From the NCBI RefSeq assembly GCF_039134705.1, contig NZ_CP146256.1, positions 2,542,001-2,606,000 of the forward strand: 64,000 bases of DNA, in the 5' to 3' direction. This document shows positions 33,589-43,086 of the stretch, piece by piece. Position numbers and translations under genes: made by a program. Source of the DNA: Kineothrix sp. IPX-CK (GTDB lineage: Bacteria; Bacillota; Clostridia; Lachnospirales; Lachnospiraceae). The stretch's first letter is position 1, and the number at the start of each line of letters is the position of its first letter. The notes beneath the pieces are model-generated. The model saw only the letters and a program-made list of their open reading frames with translations, was not told the DNA's origin and ran no database searches.

Positions 33589-33626
33589 GTTCGTGGGTTT
33601 AACAGATTAGACTAAGGAGGCATTGT

Positions 33627-33989
33627 ATGGAAAAGTCAAAAGTATTTGAAAGTGAATATCGATTTTGTCTGCTACTGTGGGAGCATGAGCCGATAAAAAG
33701 CACTGAGCTGGTAAAGCTTTGCGAGGAACGGTTGGGATGGAAGAAAGCGACAACTTATACTGTAATAAGAAGATTGAGCGATCGGGGGATCGTAAAGAGT
33801 GAAAATGCCGTTGTTACAAGCGTTGTATCGAAGAGTGACGTTCAAGCCTCAGAAATTGATGAGCTGGTAGAAAAGACATTTGAAGGTTCAATACCGGCAT
33901 TTATTGCAGCATTTACAAAGAGAAAGAAATTATCAGAAAAAGATGTCGACGAGCTCCGGCAAATGCTCGATTCATATGGAGCGGAATAA
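33627..33989 (+). CDS. BlaI/MecI-type transcriptional repressor
   Basis: 120 aa winged-helix protein. The DNA-binding part is residues 5-72 (WKKATTYTVIRRLSDRGIVK is the recognition and wing region), followed by a C-terminal dimer helix. In BlaI-type regulators a protease cuts near Asn/Phe between the two parts. AAGGAGG lies upstream of the ATG. It precedes the BlaR1-like gene by 2 bp. Confidence 0.9.
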   Translation: MEKSKVFESEYRFCLLLWEHEPIKSTELVKLCEERLGWKKATTYTVIRRLSDRGIVKSENAVVTSVVSKSDVQASEIDELVEKTFEGSIPAFIAAFTKRKKLSEKDVDELRQMLDSYGAE

Positions 33990-33991
33990 GT

Positions 33992-35794
33992 ATGGAAATA
34001 TTATTTCTTAAATTATTAAATATGAGTATTTCCGCCAGCTGGATGATCCTTGCGGTTATCGTATTGCGAGGAATCTTATATGGAGCACCGAAATCCATGC
34101 GCCGATTTCTTTGGCTTTTGGTAGGAATTCGATTAATTTGTCCATTTTCCATAGAAAGCGCAGTAAGTCTTATTCCGAATACAGAAGCAGTCAAGGCGGA
34201 AAGAATATATTTTTCTGATACAACGGTGACCGATACGAAAAATGCAATTACTGAAACAGCAGACAGTTCCATTATAGCAGATACGATAGCTCCCTCTCCG
34301 GAAGCCAGCGTTAATCCGTTGCAGGTAGTAATCTTTATGGCAGCTGTTGCCTGGATTATAGGAATGCTTATAATATTTTTGTATACTGTTATGAGCTGGG
34401 TGAACTTAAGGAAAAGGGTATGTACGGCAATTCATTTAAGAGACAATATCCGGCAAAGCGAGTTGGTGGATTCTCCTTTCATTTTGGGATTGTTTCATCC
34501 ACATATATATATTCCTTGCTATCTGGATAATGAGCAGCTTTCTTACGTAATTTTACATGAAAACTCTCATATAAGGCACTGCGACCACTGGATTAAGCCA
34601 ATCGGATTTTTATTGCTTGGAATATATTGGTTTAACCCTTTCATTTGGCTGGCGTATATGTTGCTTTGCCGGGATATAGAATTCGCTTGTGATGAACGTG
34701 TAATCAAAGAGATGAATCCTTCAGAGAAAAAGGCATATTCCAGCACACTTCTTTCCTGCAGCATCACAAGAAAATCGATTGCCGCATGTCCGCTGGCATT
34801 TGGTGAAAATAGTATAAAAGCAAGAATTAAATCAGTACTAAGCTATAAAAAGCCAACGCTTTGGATAATGCTTGCAGCTATTATTTCGTGTATCATAGTT
34901 GGAGTATGCTTTTTGACGAATCCACTGGAGTCAAAGGACGCCCAGAACAATAGCCTGAATGCGCCAGACTCCGCAACGGAGATCTCAGACGCGGACAATA
35001 CGGGCAAAAGCTTCGATACGGATGAATCGGGCTCAGAGGATTTAAATTCAGATGACTCGAATAAAGAGGCTGTAAATGAAGCAAAGCAATTTGTGGAGGC
35101 CTGGGGAAAAGCATTCTGCCAAAGAGATGGAAATTATATTGCTGAGCATATATCGGACGATGTGCAGTCTGCGTTGAGCAAGGATTTGCTGATTGTTGGA
35201 GAGGGTTATTATTCCTTTGGCTTTTCAAGCCCGTGGCCGATGTTTACGGAAAATGATTATCATATTGAGTCCTTGGATGAGGACAAAGCAGAGATTATCT
35301 ACTATGCATGGACATCGGAACCTCATGTGACTGTTTGGAGAGAAACTATAAAATATACGATAGAGGACGGTATCTATACAGTTATCGATGAAGAACTCTT
35401 ATATCTGGATAATATTTATACAGCAAAAGAGTTTACTTTAGCAAACCCGGAAGGCGTTATCACAAGGATGATGGATTATCAGTATAATGGAGCCGGAGAA
35501 ATATTGAATCAGAATGCATTATCTTCGGAAACGCCAGTATATACAGAATTGTTTGAGCCTGACAGAGCTGCTATCCGACTTCTTAATCTTCTGGACGATC
35601 CGGATAAAGTAAAGGTAACGGCGGATACTAATGCGGAGAATACAGTATCGCAGGTTGTAATTTACTTTAAAGAGGACGGCATAAATGTGGAAATAACAAT
35701 GATAAAACCGTTTGGCAAAGATGGGATATGGGTTCCGAAGACAAGATCTAATGATAAAGAGGCCAGTGAATATATTACTGATACACAAGATTAG
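33992..35794 (+). CDS. BlaR1/MecR1-like M56 membrane metalloprotease with an exported domain
   Basis: 600 aa. Four membrane helices in the first 300 residues enclose the zinc-protease site: HENSHIRHCDHW (HExxH at about 190) and the third ligand region IEFACDERVIKEM. Once activated it cleaves the partner repressor. After the last helix (IMLAAIISCIIVGVCFL, about 290-307), the exterior part is Asp/Ser/Asn-rich (about 310-350), then two domains of about 120 aa each of unknown type (AKQFVEAWGKAFCQRDGNYI). It has no penicillin-binding sensor domain, so the signal is not clearly a beta-lactam. No beta-lactamase gene is adjacent. Confidence 0.88.
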   Translation: MEILFLKLLNMSISASWMILAVIVLRGILYGAPKSMRRFLWLLVGIRLICPFSIESAVSLIPNTEAVKAERIYFSDTTVTDTKNAITETADSSIIADTIAPSPEASVNPLQVVIFMAAVAWIIGMLIIFLYTVMSWVNLRKRVCTAIHLRDNIRQSELVDSPFILGLFHPHIYIPCYLDNEQLSYVILHENSHIRHCDHWIKPIGFLLLGIYWFNPFIWLAYMLLCRDIEFACDERVIKEMNPSEKKAYSSTLLSCSITRKSIAACPLAFGENSIKARIKSVLSYKKPTLWIMLAAIISCIIVGVCFLTNPLESKDAQNNSLNAPDSATEISDADNTGKSFDTDESGSEDLNSDDSNKEAVNEAKQFVEAWGKAFCQRDGNYIAEHISDDVQSALSKDLLIVGEGYYSFGFSSPWPMFTENDYHIESLDEDKAEIIYYAWTSEPHVTVWRETIKYTIEDGIYTVIDEELLYLDNIYTAKEFTLANPEGVITRMMDYQYNGAGEILNQNALSSETPVYTELFEPDRAAIRLLNLLDDPDKVKVTADTNAENTVSQVVIYFKEDGINVEITMIKPFGKDGIWVPKTRSNDKEASEYITDTQD

Positions 35795-35802
35795 CAGAAA
35801 AA

Positions 35803-35850
35803 GAGGGCTATCGCCCAGCTAAATATTTTTAGCTAGTGCGACAGCCCCCT
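35803..35850 (+). terminator. Terminator of the BlaI/BlaR1 pair
   Basis: GGGCT and AGCTAAA pair with TTTAGCT and AGCCC in a long imperfect stem (35805-35847), also usable by the convergent degV gene. Confidence 0.6.
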
Positions 35851-35879
35851 ATTTAACGTCCATGAATATTCTATCCGTG

Positions 35880-36749
35880 TTATCTAACCTCACCCATAAA
35901 GAAAAGAGCGATCGTTCCGGGGCCTGAATGAGCACCGACAGTAGGGCCGATATGATTAATCATAAAGCTACCTATTCCAAATCTGGCCTTCACCTCATCC
36001 CTGACGAATTCAGCATCCTCTAACGCATCTCCGTGGCTGATGAAAACGATATCATTTTCGCCCCTATAGCTCCCCATTTTTTCCTCCATGAAATCGACCA
36101 GCGCATTCAGGGATTTCTTACGCCCACGCACTTTAGAAAGCGGAATCAAATGCCCTTCATCGTCTACATGAAGCACCGGCTTGACTCCTACCATCGTTCC
36201 CACGATTGCCGCCGTCTTGCTCACCCGGCCACCGCGATATAAATGATTTAAATCGTCCACCGTAAAAATATGTATCAGGTGAGGAATATTTTCCTCAACC
36301 CAATCGACAGTTTCCTCCATCGTTTTTCCTGCTTTTTTAAGCTGAACTGCCTTATGGACAAGCAAACCTTCTCCCATAGAGGCGCACTTTGTATCTACCA
36401 CAACGATTTTACAGTCGGGATGCTCCTCCATTACCATTTCTGCCGCAAGGCAGGCGCTGCCATAGGTTCCGCTGAGTCCTGAAGAAAAACACAAATAAAG
36501 CAGCTGCTTCGTCTCCTTTAAATATTCCTCGAAATATTCCCTGCATTCCTCCGGATTGACTTGGGAGGTGGTCGTCATATTTCCCGCTCTCATGAGCTCA
36601 TAGAATTCCTTCCAATCCAGCTCATGTCCTCTGCTATAGGTCTCTCCCATTATCGTATAGTTAAAAATCATCAGTCCTAAACCGTTTTCCTCAATATAGC
36701 TTAGCGGCAAATCGGCCGTAGTATTTGTTATAATTTTGAAATCATACAA
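35880..36749 (-). CDS. degV: DegV family fatty-acid-binding protein
   Basis: 289 aa. DegV proteins bind a fatty acid between two domains and serve FakA-type fatty-acid kinases. Visible marks: N-terminal ITNTTADLPLSYIEENG, the TTTSQVNPEE segment with the head-group-binding Thr/Ser, CFSSGLSGTYGSACLAAEMV, and HIGPTVGAHSGPGTIALFFM near the C-terminus. AAGGAGGAATGGGGATT precedes the ATG. Convergent with the BlaR1-like gene; downstream of spoVAF but separated by 75 bp. Confidence 0.93.
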   Translation of the reverse strand: MYDFKIITNTTADLPLSYIEENGLGLMIFNYTIMGETYSRGHELDWKEFYELMRAGNMTTTSQVNPEECREYFEEYLKETKQLLYLCFSSGLSGTYGSACLAAEMVMEEHPDCKIVVVDTKCASMGEGLLVHKAVQLKKAGKTMEETVDWVEENIPHLIHIFTVDDLNHLYRGGRVSKTAAIVGTMVGVKPVLHVDDEGHLIPLSKVRGRKKSLNALVDFMEEKMGSYRGENDIVFISHGDALEDAEFVRDEVKARFGIGSFMINHIGPTVGAHSGPGTIALFFMGEVR

Positions 36750-36824
36750 TCCCCATTCCTCCTTATCCTATCTATATTCTTCTTATATTGTTCTATTCTA
36801 TCATTCCTCGTACGAAAATTCAAT

Positions 36825-38288
36825 TTATTGTTTTTCGGAATGAGGCAGCCTGTAACGCAGCAGCCTTTTGCACAATTGTTTCGGATTAAAGGGAATCAGC
36901 GGATACACATAGCTCTTCCCCGAAACCGTTTTATTCGATACGATAGCAATCACAAATACGATAAGCGCTGCAATATAACCATAGATGCCAAATAACTGAG
37001 TCAATATCAGATTCAATATACGCATAAATTTCAGCGCATAGCTCAACTCATAGTTTGGCTGGGTATAGCCGGCAATCGCCACAAATGCCATATACAGCAT
37101 GACCTCGCTGTTGAACCATCCGCTTTTCACCGAGAACTCTCCCAAGACAAGGGCTGCCATAACGCTCAGTGGTGTGCTCAGCATATTCGGAGTATTGACC
37201 GCCGCCAACCGGAGCCCGTCTATGGCCAGCTCCAAGATGAGAAACTGCCATATCAATGGAAGGTTCATGGTTTCCTTTACTGAAATGAACTGAAAATTAT
37301 TGGGAATCCAATCTGAATGCGCCATAAGCAGCAAAAAGGTAGGCGTCACGAAATAGGTCAATATCGCAATCAGCAGCCTGGTCAAGCGAAGATATGAGCC
37401 CGTTATCGGAGGAAAATAATAATCATCCGCCTCCTCCACGATATCAAATATTGAGGTGGGCGTAATCATGGCAGAGGGCGAATTATCCACAAGGATAACG
37501 ATATCTCCCTCCAATATCTGCGCCGAAGCGGTATCGGGACGCTCTGTAAATTTGAACTTCGGAAAAGGATTGAACCACTTTTTGTCGAAAAGGCATTCGG
37601 CAAGACTTTCCTGATTCATCGTAAGGGCATCCACTTGTATGCGCCTGATCTTCGTTTTCAGCTCCTCCAAAAAATCGTGGTCCACCCTTGCCGCCATATA
37701 ACAGAGAACAATGTCTGTCTTAGATGCTTCTCCCGCAGAAAATATCTCCATTCGAAGGTCTGTACTTCTGATGCGCCTGCGGATTAAGGCCGTATTGGAT
37801 ACAAGTGTTTCGACAAAGCCGTCCTTCGAACCCCTGAGCGATTTGTCCTTTTCCGGTTCCGATACACTTCTGGCCGGATAAGTCCTCGAATCGATCAAAA
37901 GACATTGCTCATAGCCGTCGATAAAAAGTGCGAAAATCCCGGACATGATGAAATAAATAATCTGTTCCCAATCCGTTTTCAGATCCACTTCCACATAGGG
38001 TATGTTTTTCTTGGACATTTCATGGGCATTATCCGGCATTTCCTCCGGCTTCATAGCCATAAATAATTGTAAAAGCTTCTGCATGATTTCATCCTTGCAG
38101 AAACCATCGATAAAATAAATACAGGCTTCTCTCCCACCAACTTGTACGACCCGGTATACGATATCATAATTTTCTCCGACTCCCAGCTCGTCATTTAGAT
38201 ACTTCATATTTTCTTTTAAAGAGGGCCACATTTTTTCTTGCTTTATCTGTTCCCCGCCGCTTCTCGTTCCCTTTGACTCCGTCTCCAT
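36825..38288 (-). CDS. spoVAF: SpoVAF-like GerA-family spore membrane protein
   Basis: 487 aa from ATG 38288 (GAAGGAGTTTTTT upstream). Closer to SpoVAF than to GerAA: YDIVYRVVQVGGREACIYFI in the N-terminal domain, YPARSVSEPEKDKSLRGSKD, GFVETLVSNTALIRRRIRST, FTERPDTASAQILEGDIVIL. Five or so C-terminal membrane helices follow (TYFVTPTFLLLMAHS, LLIAIL, the final LIVFVIAIVSNK). SpoVAF sits in the spore inner membrane and assists germination. In Bacillus the gene is in the spoVA operon; here no other spoVA gene is next to it. A sigma-G-type promoter precedes it. Confidence 0.88.
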   Translation of the reverse strand: METESKGTRSGGEQIKQEKMWPSLKENMKYLNDELGVGENYDIVYRVVQVGGREACIYFIDGFCKDEIMQKLLQLFMAMKPEEMPDNAHEMSKKNIPYVEVDLKTDWEQIIYFIMSGIFALFIDGYEQCLLIDSRTYPARSVSEPEKDKSLRGSKDGFVETLVSNTALIRRRIRSTDLRMEIFSAGEASKTDIVLCYMAARVDHDFLEELKTKIRRIQVDALTMNQESLAECLFDKKWFNPFPKFKFTERPDTASAQILEGDIVILVDNSPSAMITPTSIFDIVEEADDYYFPPITGSYLRLTRLLIAILTYFVTPTFLLLMAHSDWIPNNFQFISVKETMNLPLIWQFLILELAIDGLRLAAVNTPNMLSTPLSVMAALVLGEFSVKSGWFNSEVMLYMAFVAIAGYTQPNYELSYALKFMRILNLILTQLFGIYGYIAALIVFVIAIVSNKTVSGKSYVYPLIPFNPKQLCKRLLRYRLPHSEKQ

Positions 38289-38340
38289 AAAAAACTCCTT
38301 CCATTTCACCATAAAATGTGCGGTGCCCGCGTTCTCATTT

Positions 38341-38370
38341 TATTATGTCTTGGAAAGAGCTTCTTATTCA
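38341..38370 (-). promoter_or_regulatory. Sigma-G/F-type promoter of spoVAF
   Basis: On the minus strand TGAATAA (38370-38364), 16 bp, CATAATA (38347-38341), close to the forespore consensus (TGAATA, CATAnTA). It starts transcription about 45 nt before the spoVAF ATG. Confidence 0.6.
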
Positions 38371-38383
38371 AAACAACAATTTA

Positions 38384-38818
38384 TTACTGTTTTCCGGTAC
38401 TTCCGATGCCGCCTCGGTCCTCGTTTTCCAAGGATTCTTTCTCTTCGAAACAAAGACGGGGCTGATTCTCCATGATACGGAACTGGCAGATTCTGTCATT
38501 TACAGAAATATGCGTATCTCTTAAGGCATAAGCCGGCATGAACCACTGATCGTTGTCTCCGCAGTAAGAACAGTCCACCACTCCTTGATGATTGGTCTGG
38601 ATAATGCCAAAATTCTTAAAAGTACTGCTTCTCGGAACGATGTGCGCCTCATAACCTTTCGGAAGCTCCATTGCCACGCCAAGGGGAATCAGCTTAAATT
38701 CCCCCGCCTTTATGTACACGTCTTCAGCAGCCCGAAGGTCAATCCAGTCAGATTTCCCTTCGATGTATGTCAGTTTTTCAATTTTATCTGTGAAATATTT
38801 AATTTTTATCGTCTTCAC
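38384..38818 (-). CDS. dut: dUTP diphosphatase
   Basis: 144 aa trimeric dUTPase: dUTP to dUMP + PPi. The five family motifs are present: [12 protein letters not shown] (1), [12 protein letters not shown] (2), [20 protein letters not shown] (3, with the catalytic Asp and base-stacking Tyr), DRICQFRIM (4) and the C-terminal [10 protein letters not shown] (5). Motif 3 has a longer insert than the Escherichia enzyme. It follows nrdG, so the operon nrdD-nrdG-dut combines dNTP synthesis with removal of dUTP. Confidence 0.95.
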   Translation of the reverse strand: MKTIKIKYFTDKIEKLTYIEGKSDWIDLRAAEDVYIKAGEFKLIPLGVAMELPKGYEAHIVPRSSTFKNFGIIQTNHQGVVDCSYCGDNDQWFMPAYALRDTHISVNDRICQFRIMENQPRLCFEEKESLENEDRGGIGSTGKQ

Positions 38819-38858
38819 GCGTTGTTTTCTCCCATCGTCCTATCATATTCAAATGACC

Positions 38859-39371
38859 TTACTGTAAATAATTGCTGCAGTGGAGAACCGGTACTTTTGA
38901 ATCCGTTTGCCTTAAGGATTGCTGCACGTCGATTACTCTCTGATTGCTGCTCCCCTTCCATAAAAGCTTCGGATCTTTCAAATCTACCATAAATTCTCCA
39001 TCCACCAGCACATCTACAAATTGGAGCAGCGGATAATGAAAAATATCTTCCCACAAATCTCCCGTGTAAAGCCATATGGTCTTATCAGGATATTTCTCCT
39101 TGATTTCCTTCATCAGATTGCGGACATCCAAGCGATTGGCCGCATGCAGAGGATCTCCTCCCGAAAAGGTAATGCCGGAAATATATGACTTATTCAGCTG
39201 TGCAAAAACTTCCTGCTTCGCTGCTTCGTCGAATAAAAGCCCTCCATCCGGATCCCATGTAATAGGATTATGACATTCCTTGCAGCAATGAGAGCAGCCC
39301 GACACCCACAAAACAACCCGCAGACCGTCCCCGTTTAACATATCGTCCTTGGTAATATTGTGATACCTCAT
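38859..39371 (-). CDS. nrdG: Anaerobic ribonucleotide reductase activating enzyme
   Basis: 170 aa radical-SAM enzyme. The cluster motif is GCSHCCKECHNP (C-x3-C-x2-C, residues about 30-37), followed by ITFSGGDPLHAANR (SAM contact GGDP). It places the glycyl radical on NrdD. The start overlaps the end of nrdD within 2 nt, typical of this operon. Confidence 0.96.
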   Translation of the reverse strand: MRYHNITKDDMLNGDGLRVVLWVSGCSHCCKECHNPITWDPDGGLLFDEAAKQEVFAQLNKSYISGITFSGGDPLHAANRLDVRNLMKEIKEKYPDKTIWLYTGDLWEDIFHYPLLQFVDVLVDGEFMVDLKDPKLLWKGSSNQRVIDVQQSLRQTDSKVPVLHCSNYLQ

Positions 39372-39373
39372 TA

Positions 39374-41557
39374 TTACATGCTCTTCCTTTCTGCAATTTC
39401 TGCCATTTTTGCCTCATTCAGCCTCGTGTCACCATGTACGCGGGAATACGACAAATAACCGTTCATTCGTTCAATTTTCGTCAGATTCTTACCTCCGCAT
39501 ACCGGGCAGACATCCATTTCCAGCTCCTGATGGCCGCAGTCATCGCAGTAAGCGAGAGATAAATTAACACCCTCATAAAATCCCATATCCATCGCCCGGC
39601 GGATCAAAGTCTTAATCGCTTCCATATTGTAGTCGATAGGATATTTCACATATTGAATCTTGCCGCCGTTTGCCAGCTCCCAGAAACGGTATTCCAAATC
39701 CTGCTTCTCGATAGGTGTAATGTCCTCAGACACATGACAATGGAAGCTGTTGGATACGTATTCCTTATCCGATACGCCTTCAATGATTCCATATTTCGCT
39801 CTAAACTGCTTTACCTGAAGTCCGCACAGATTTTCCGCCGGGGTACCGTAAATAGCATACAGGTTTCCATCCGCCTGCTTGAATTCATTAATCTTTTGAT
39901 TGATGTGCTCTAAAACCTCCAGTGCGAACTGGCCGTCCTCCACCAGGGACTTTCCATTATACAGCTCCTGCAATTCGTTAAACGCCGTAATGCCGAAGCT
40001 GGCCGTAGCAGATTTTAAAATAGGCTTGATTTTATCCATCAGCTTTAATTTTCCACCGAGGAAACCGCCCTCACAGTATGCCAGGGGATTGGTAGAAGCC
40101 CGCATTTCCCCAAGATATGCGTACGTACGTATATGGAGCTGGCGGATCAGATTCAGATAATAATCCAGCACCTCGTAAAAATCCTTGCTCTCCTGTCTCG
40201 CTTTGGCGAGAATCATAGGAAGGTGCAGAGAAACCGCACCGACATTGAAGCGGCCCACAAAAACAGGAGCGTCCTTGTCATCCGCAGGGTGCATGCCTCC
40301 TCTTTCGTACCAAGGTGATAAAAAGGCACGGCAGCCCATAGGTGAAATCACCTTTCCATACTGCTTATACATACTGGCTATATAGCCCTTTCCGGTAAGG
40401 CTCAGCCAATCGGGATACATCGTCTTAGCAGAGCATTTTACTCCCGCTTCGAAGACATCCTCAAGGGGCTTTCCCTTGCCGTGCAGATTCTCATCATATA
40501 AAAATACAATTTTCGGGAAGAGCACCGGCTTTTTGCATTCCTTCTTGCCCTGTCCTCTTCTTCTAACATTCAGCATACAAATCGTAGCCATTTTCGCAAA
40601 ACGTCCGGTACCGATTCCCGCCGTCACCGTGATAAAGGGATAGTCCCCACGGCTGCTGGCAACCGTGTTGAACTTATATTCCCAACCCTGGAAGCCCTGC
40701 TCGAATTCTCTCAGGACGTCGGCATAAGCCTCAGATTCTGCTGTTTCAGGATCAATGCCTAACTTCTTATATTTCTCAATACTTTTCTGGTAAGTCTTCT
40801 CCGCATAAGGTTCCAGTATCTTATCCACTTCGGGAACAGTAAAGCCACCATACTGCTGGCTCGCGGCGCTGAGCACGATATCGCCGATAACGTCGAAAGC
40901 CACGTCCAGAGACTTGGGTTCGTTGTACCATATGTTTCCCATTTCGAAGCCGCCGGTCAGGACGTTGGCTACATCGAACAGACAACAGTTCATCGTATCC
41001 CGGCGGGCAGACATGTCATGCACATAAATATAGCCGTCCCGGCAAGCCTGAATTTCCTCTGTGGTCATGAAAAATTTCTGATATAGTTCTTTATTGAACT
41101 GATTGAAAATAAGGCTTCTCTTCGTGGATACCAAGGCGCTGTCCGTATTAGCGTTCTCCTTGTCTCCCACATACATGATAGATTGGCTCTTCTTGTATAC
41201 ATCATCCATCATCCTCACGAAATCCTGCTTATAGTTGCGGTAATCGCGGTAGCTCTTGGCAACGATCGGCTTTACCTCTTCCAAGGCGCTTTCCACAATA
41301 TTGTGCATAATCGGGATAGGGATTTCATCCTGTCCCAAGTCCATGACTTTATCTATCACATATTGACAAATATGCTTCTTTTCTTCCTCTGTAAATTTTG
41401 TTAAGGCGCGGTACGCGCTCTTTCCTACCGCATCGACTACCTTCTGTACGTTAAATGCTTCTAAGCTTCCGTCCTTTTTAATGACCTTTACGTTCCTCTC
41501 CAGCTTGAATTGTTTTCCGTAATCGATTGCGTTTCCTGCTGAGTTATCCTTACTCAT
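39374..41557 (-). CDS. nrdD: Anaerobic ribonucleoside-triphosphate reductase
   Basis: 727 aa. N-terminal ATP-cone regulatory domain (about 20-110, VIKKDGSLEAFNVQKVVDAV). Central reductase barrel with HDMSARRDTMNCCLFD containing active-site cysteines. C-terminal zinc site CDDCGHQELEMDVCPVCGG (four Cys) and glycyl-radical motif IERMNGYLSYSR, whose Gly is the radical site. It makes dNTPs without oxygen, using formate as reductant. Transcribed with nrdG and dut; paired NrdR boxes upstream. Confidence 0.97.
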   Translation of the reverse strand: MSKDNSAGNAIDYGKQFKLERNVKVIKKDGSLEAFNVQKVVDAVGKSAYRALTKFTEEEKKHICQYVIDKVMDLGQDEIPIPIMHNIVESALEEVKPIVAKSYRDYRNYKQDFVRMMDDVYKKSQSIMYVGDKENANTDSALVSTKRSLIFNQFNKELYQKFFMTTEEIQACRDGYIYVHDMSARRDTMNCCLFDVANVLTGGFEMGNIWYNEPKSLDVAFDVIGDIVLSAASQQYGGFTVPEVDKILEPYAEKTYQKSIEKYKKLGIDPETAESEAYADVLREFEQGFQGWEYKFNTVASSRGDYPFITVTAGIGTGRFAKMATICMLNVRRRGQGKKECKKPVLFPKIVFLYDENLHGKGKPLEDVFEAGVKCSAKTMYPDWLSLTGKGYIASMYKQYGKVISPMGCRAFLSPWYERGGMHPADDKDAPVFVGRFNVGAVSLHLPMILAKARQESKDFYEVLDYYLNLIRQLHIRTYAYLGEMRASTNPLAYCEGGFLGGKLKLMDKIKPILKSATASFGITAFNELQELYNGKSLVEDGQFALEVLEHINQKINEFKQADGNLYAIYGTPAENLCGLQVKQFRAKYGIIEGVSDKEYVSNSFHCHVSEDITPIEKQDLEYRFWELANGGKIQYVKYPIDYNMEAIKTLIRRAMDMGFYEGVNLSLAYCDDCGHQELEMDVCPVCGGKNLTKIERMNGYLSYSRVHGDTRLNEAKMAEIAERKSM

Positions 41558-41654
41558 TCTTATGACCTCCTATCATTTTCCCCTCTTGGTGTAAAATACG
41601 CATAGCGTGCATGACCCCAGTTAGAATGCCCGCAATGCGTATACATATCCATTC

Positions 41655-41701
41655 TCACTATATATGGTAACAAATATGTAAATCCATCCAATATTTTGTG
41701 G
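41655..41701 (-). promoter_or_regulatory. Paired NrdR boxes upstream of nrdD
   Basis: TCACTATATATGGTAA (41655-41670) and ATCCAATATTTTGTGG (41686-41701) each match the NrdR consensus ACACwATATnTwGTGT at 12 of 16 positions. Their start-to-start distance is 31 bp, the spacing known for NrdR tandem boxes. They lie 98-144 bp before nrdD and imply repression when dATP/ATP is high. Confidence 0.7.
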
Positions 41702-41761
41702 TATACATAGTATAAAATACTAAACTATATGTGTCAATGTTTGTACCGGAGAAAATTTAAC

Positions 41762-41805
41762 AAAAAAAGAAGGGGTATTTTGTATCAAATAACCATTCTT
41801 TTTTT
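41762..41805. terminator. Bidirectional terminator after the aminotransferase gene
   Basis: AAAAAAAGAAGGGGTATTT pairs with AAATAACCATTCTTTTTTT, 30 bp after the aminotransferase stop on the minus strand. Confidence 0.75.
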
Positions 41806-41834
41806 GACCCGCTTTAAAAAAATTGTATTATTAT

Positions 41835-43007
41835 TTATTTTACAATCATACCTGAACGTTCTACCGACCTTACCGCTTCTACTATTTCTTCCACCGGTAT
41901 GGTAAGGGCAAATCTGACATGCCCCTCGCCAAGAGTGCCGAAACTGCTCCCCGGAGTGCAGAGCACACCTGACTTCTCAAAAAGCTGCATGACGAACTCC
42001 GTATCATCCTCATATCCCTCGGGTATGGCTCCCCAGGCGAACATAGTACCTTCGCTGTCGGGGATGTTCCAGCCGATGGAACGAAGTCCTCCGCAGAGTG
42101 CATCCCTGCGCCTCTGATATTCCCTGCACTGCTCTTTTATCATATCGTCTGGTCCGTTCAATGCTGCAATAGCACCGTACTGCACCGGAAGAAAGGTTCC
42201 GTAATCAATCTGTGAGCGAAGTCTTTTAAAATGAGCCACTATTTCCTTATTCCCTACCAAAAAACCCATTCTGGCACCAGTATAGTTATAGGACTTGGAC
42301 AGCGAATAGAACTCTGCACAGACCTCCTTTGCTCCGGGTATTGACAGAATCGAAATCCCCTCCCTTCCGTCGTATATGATATCGGAATAAGCGTTGTCAT
42401 GAATAATGACGATATTATTCTCCTTCGCCCAGGGGATGAGGCGTTCATAAAAGCTTTCAGGAGCTGTCTTGCAAATCGGATTCAGCGGATAGGAAACGAT
42501 CATAAATTTCGTTTTTCTAAGAAGTTCCTTGTCCATTCCCTCTAAATCAGGAAGGTAACCGTTCTCTTCATATAAATCATAAGGAACCAGCTTAGCACCG
42601 GAAAGAGCAGGTCCGATTGAGAATATGGGATAGCCCGGATTGGGAACTAACACCACATCTCCCGCATCGCATAAAGTCAGGCCAATATGAGTGATTCCCT
42701 CCTGTGAACCGTAAACGGACATAATTTCCTCTTCCTTAAGCTCTACGCCATAGCGCCTCTCAAAACGTCCCATGACTGCATCAGTCAATCGCGGTAGATC
42801 CACAAGAGAGTATTTATAATTGTCCGGACCCGCTGCGGCCTGCGCCACTGCATCCCTAATGTGCTTTGCCGGTTTAAAATCGGGAGTTCCCACCGATAGG
42901 TTATATACCTTATGTCCCTGCGCAAGAAATTCATTCTTCTTCTCATTTAATACTTGAAAAATTCCTTCTTCAAAGTCCTTCATCCTCGCCGCAAATGTAA
43001 TCTCCAT
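41835..43007 (-). CDS. PLP-dependent class I/II aminotransferase
   Basis: 390 aa fold-type I enzyme. Substrate and cofactor marks: NLSVGTPDFKPAKHIRDAV near the start, YKYSLVDLPRLTDAV, VLVPNPGYPIFSIGP, NNIVIIHDNAYSDIIYDG (PLP-Asp and Tyr), and the Schiff-base Lys in EFYSLSKSYNYTGARMGFLV; the C-terminal Arg is in GEGHVRFALTIP. Closest in look to the DapL/AspC-like group (LL-diaminopimelate or aspartate/alanine transamination). The exact substrate cannot be fixed from sequence. Monocistronic between two hairpins. Confidence 0.88.
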   Translation of the reverse strand: MEITFAARMKDFEEGIFQVLNEKKNEFLAQGHKVYNLSVGTPDFKPAKHIRDAVAQAAAGPDNYKYSLVDLPRLTDAVMGRFERRYGVELKEEEIMSVYGSQEGITHIGLTLCDAGDVVLVPNPGYPIFSIGPALSGAKLVPYDLYEENGYLPDLEGMDKELLRKTKFMIVSYPLNPICKTAPESFYERLIPWAKENNIVIIHDNAYSDIIYDGREGISILSIPGAKEVCAEFYSLSKSYNYTGARMGFLVGNKEIVAHFKRLRSQIDYGTFLPVQYGAIAALNGPDDMIKEQCREYQRRRDALCGGLRSIGWNIPDSEGTMFAWGAIPEGYEDDTEFVMQLFEKSGVLCTPGSSFGTLGEGHVRFALTIPVEEIVEAVRSVERSGMIVK

Positions 43008-43086
43008 GTTTTATCACTCATTGAAAGGCCGAAATAATGTTACTATTCACTCCGTTCCCAGTAGCAAAATAACATTATCCGGTCTC

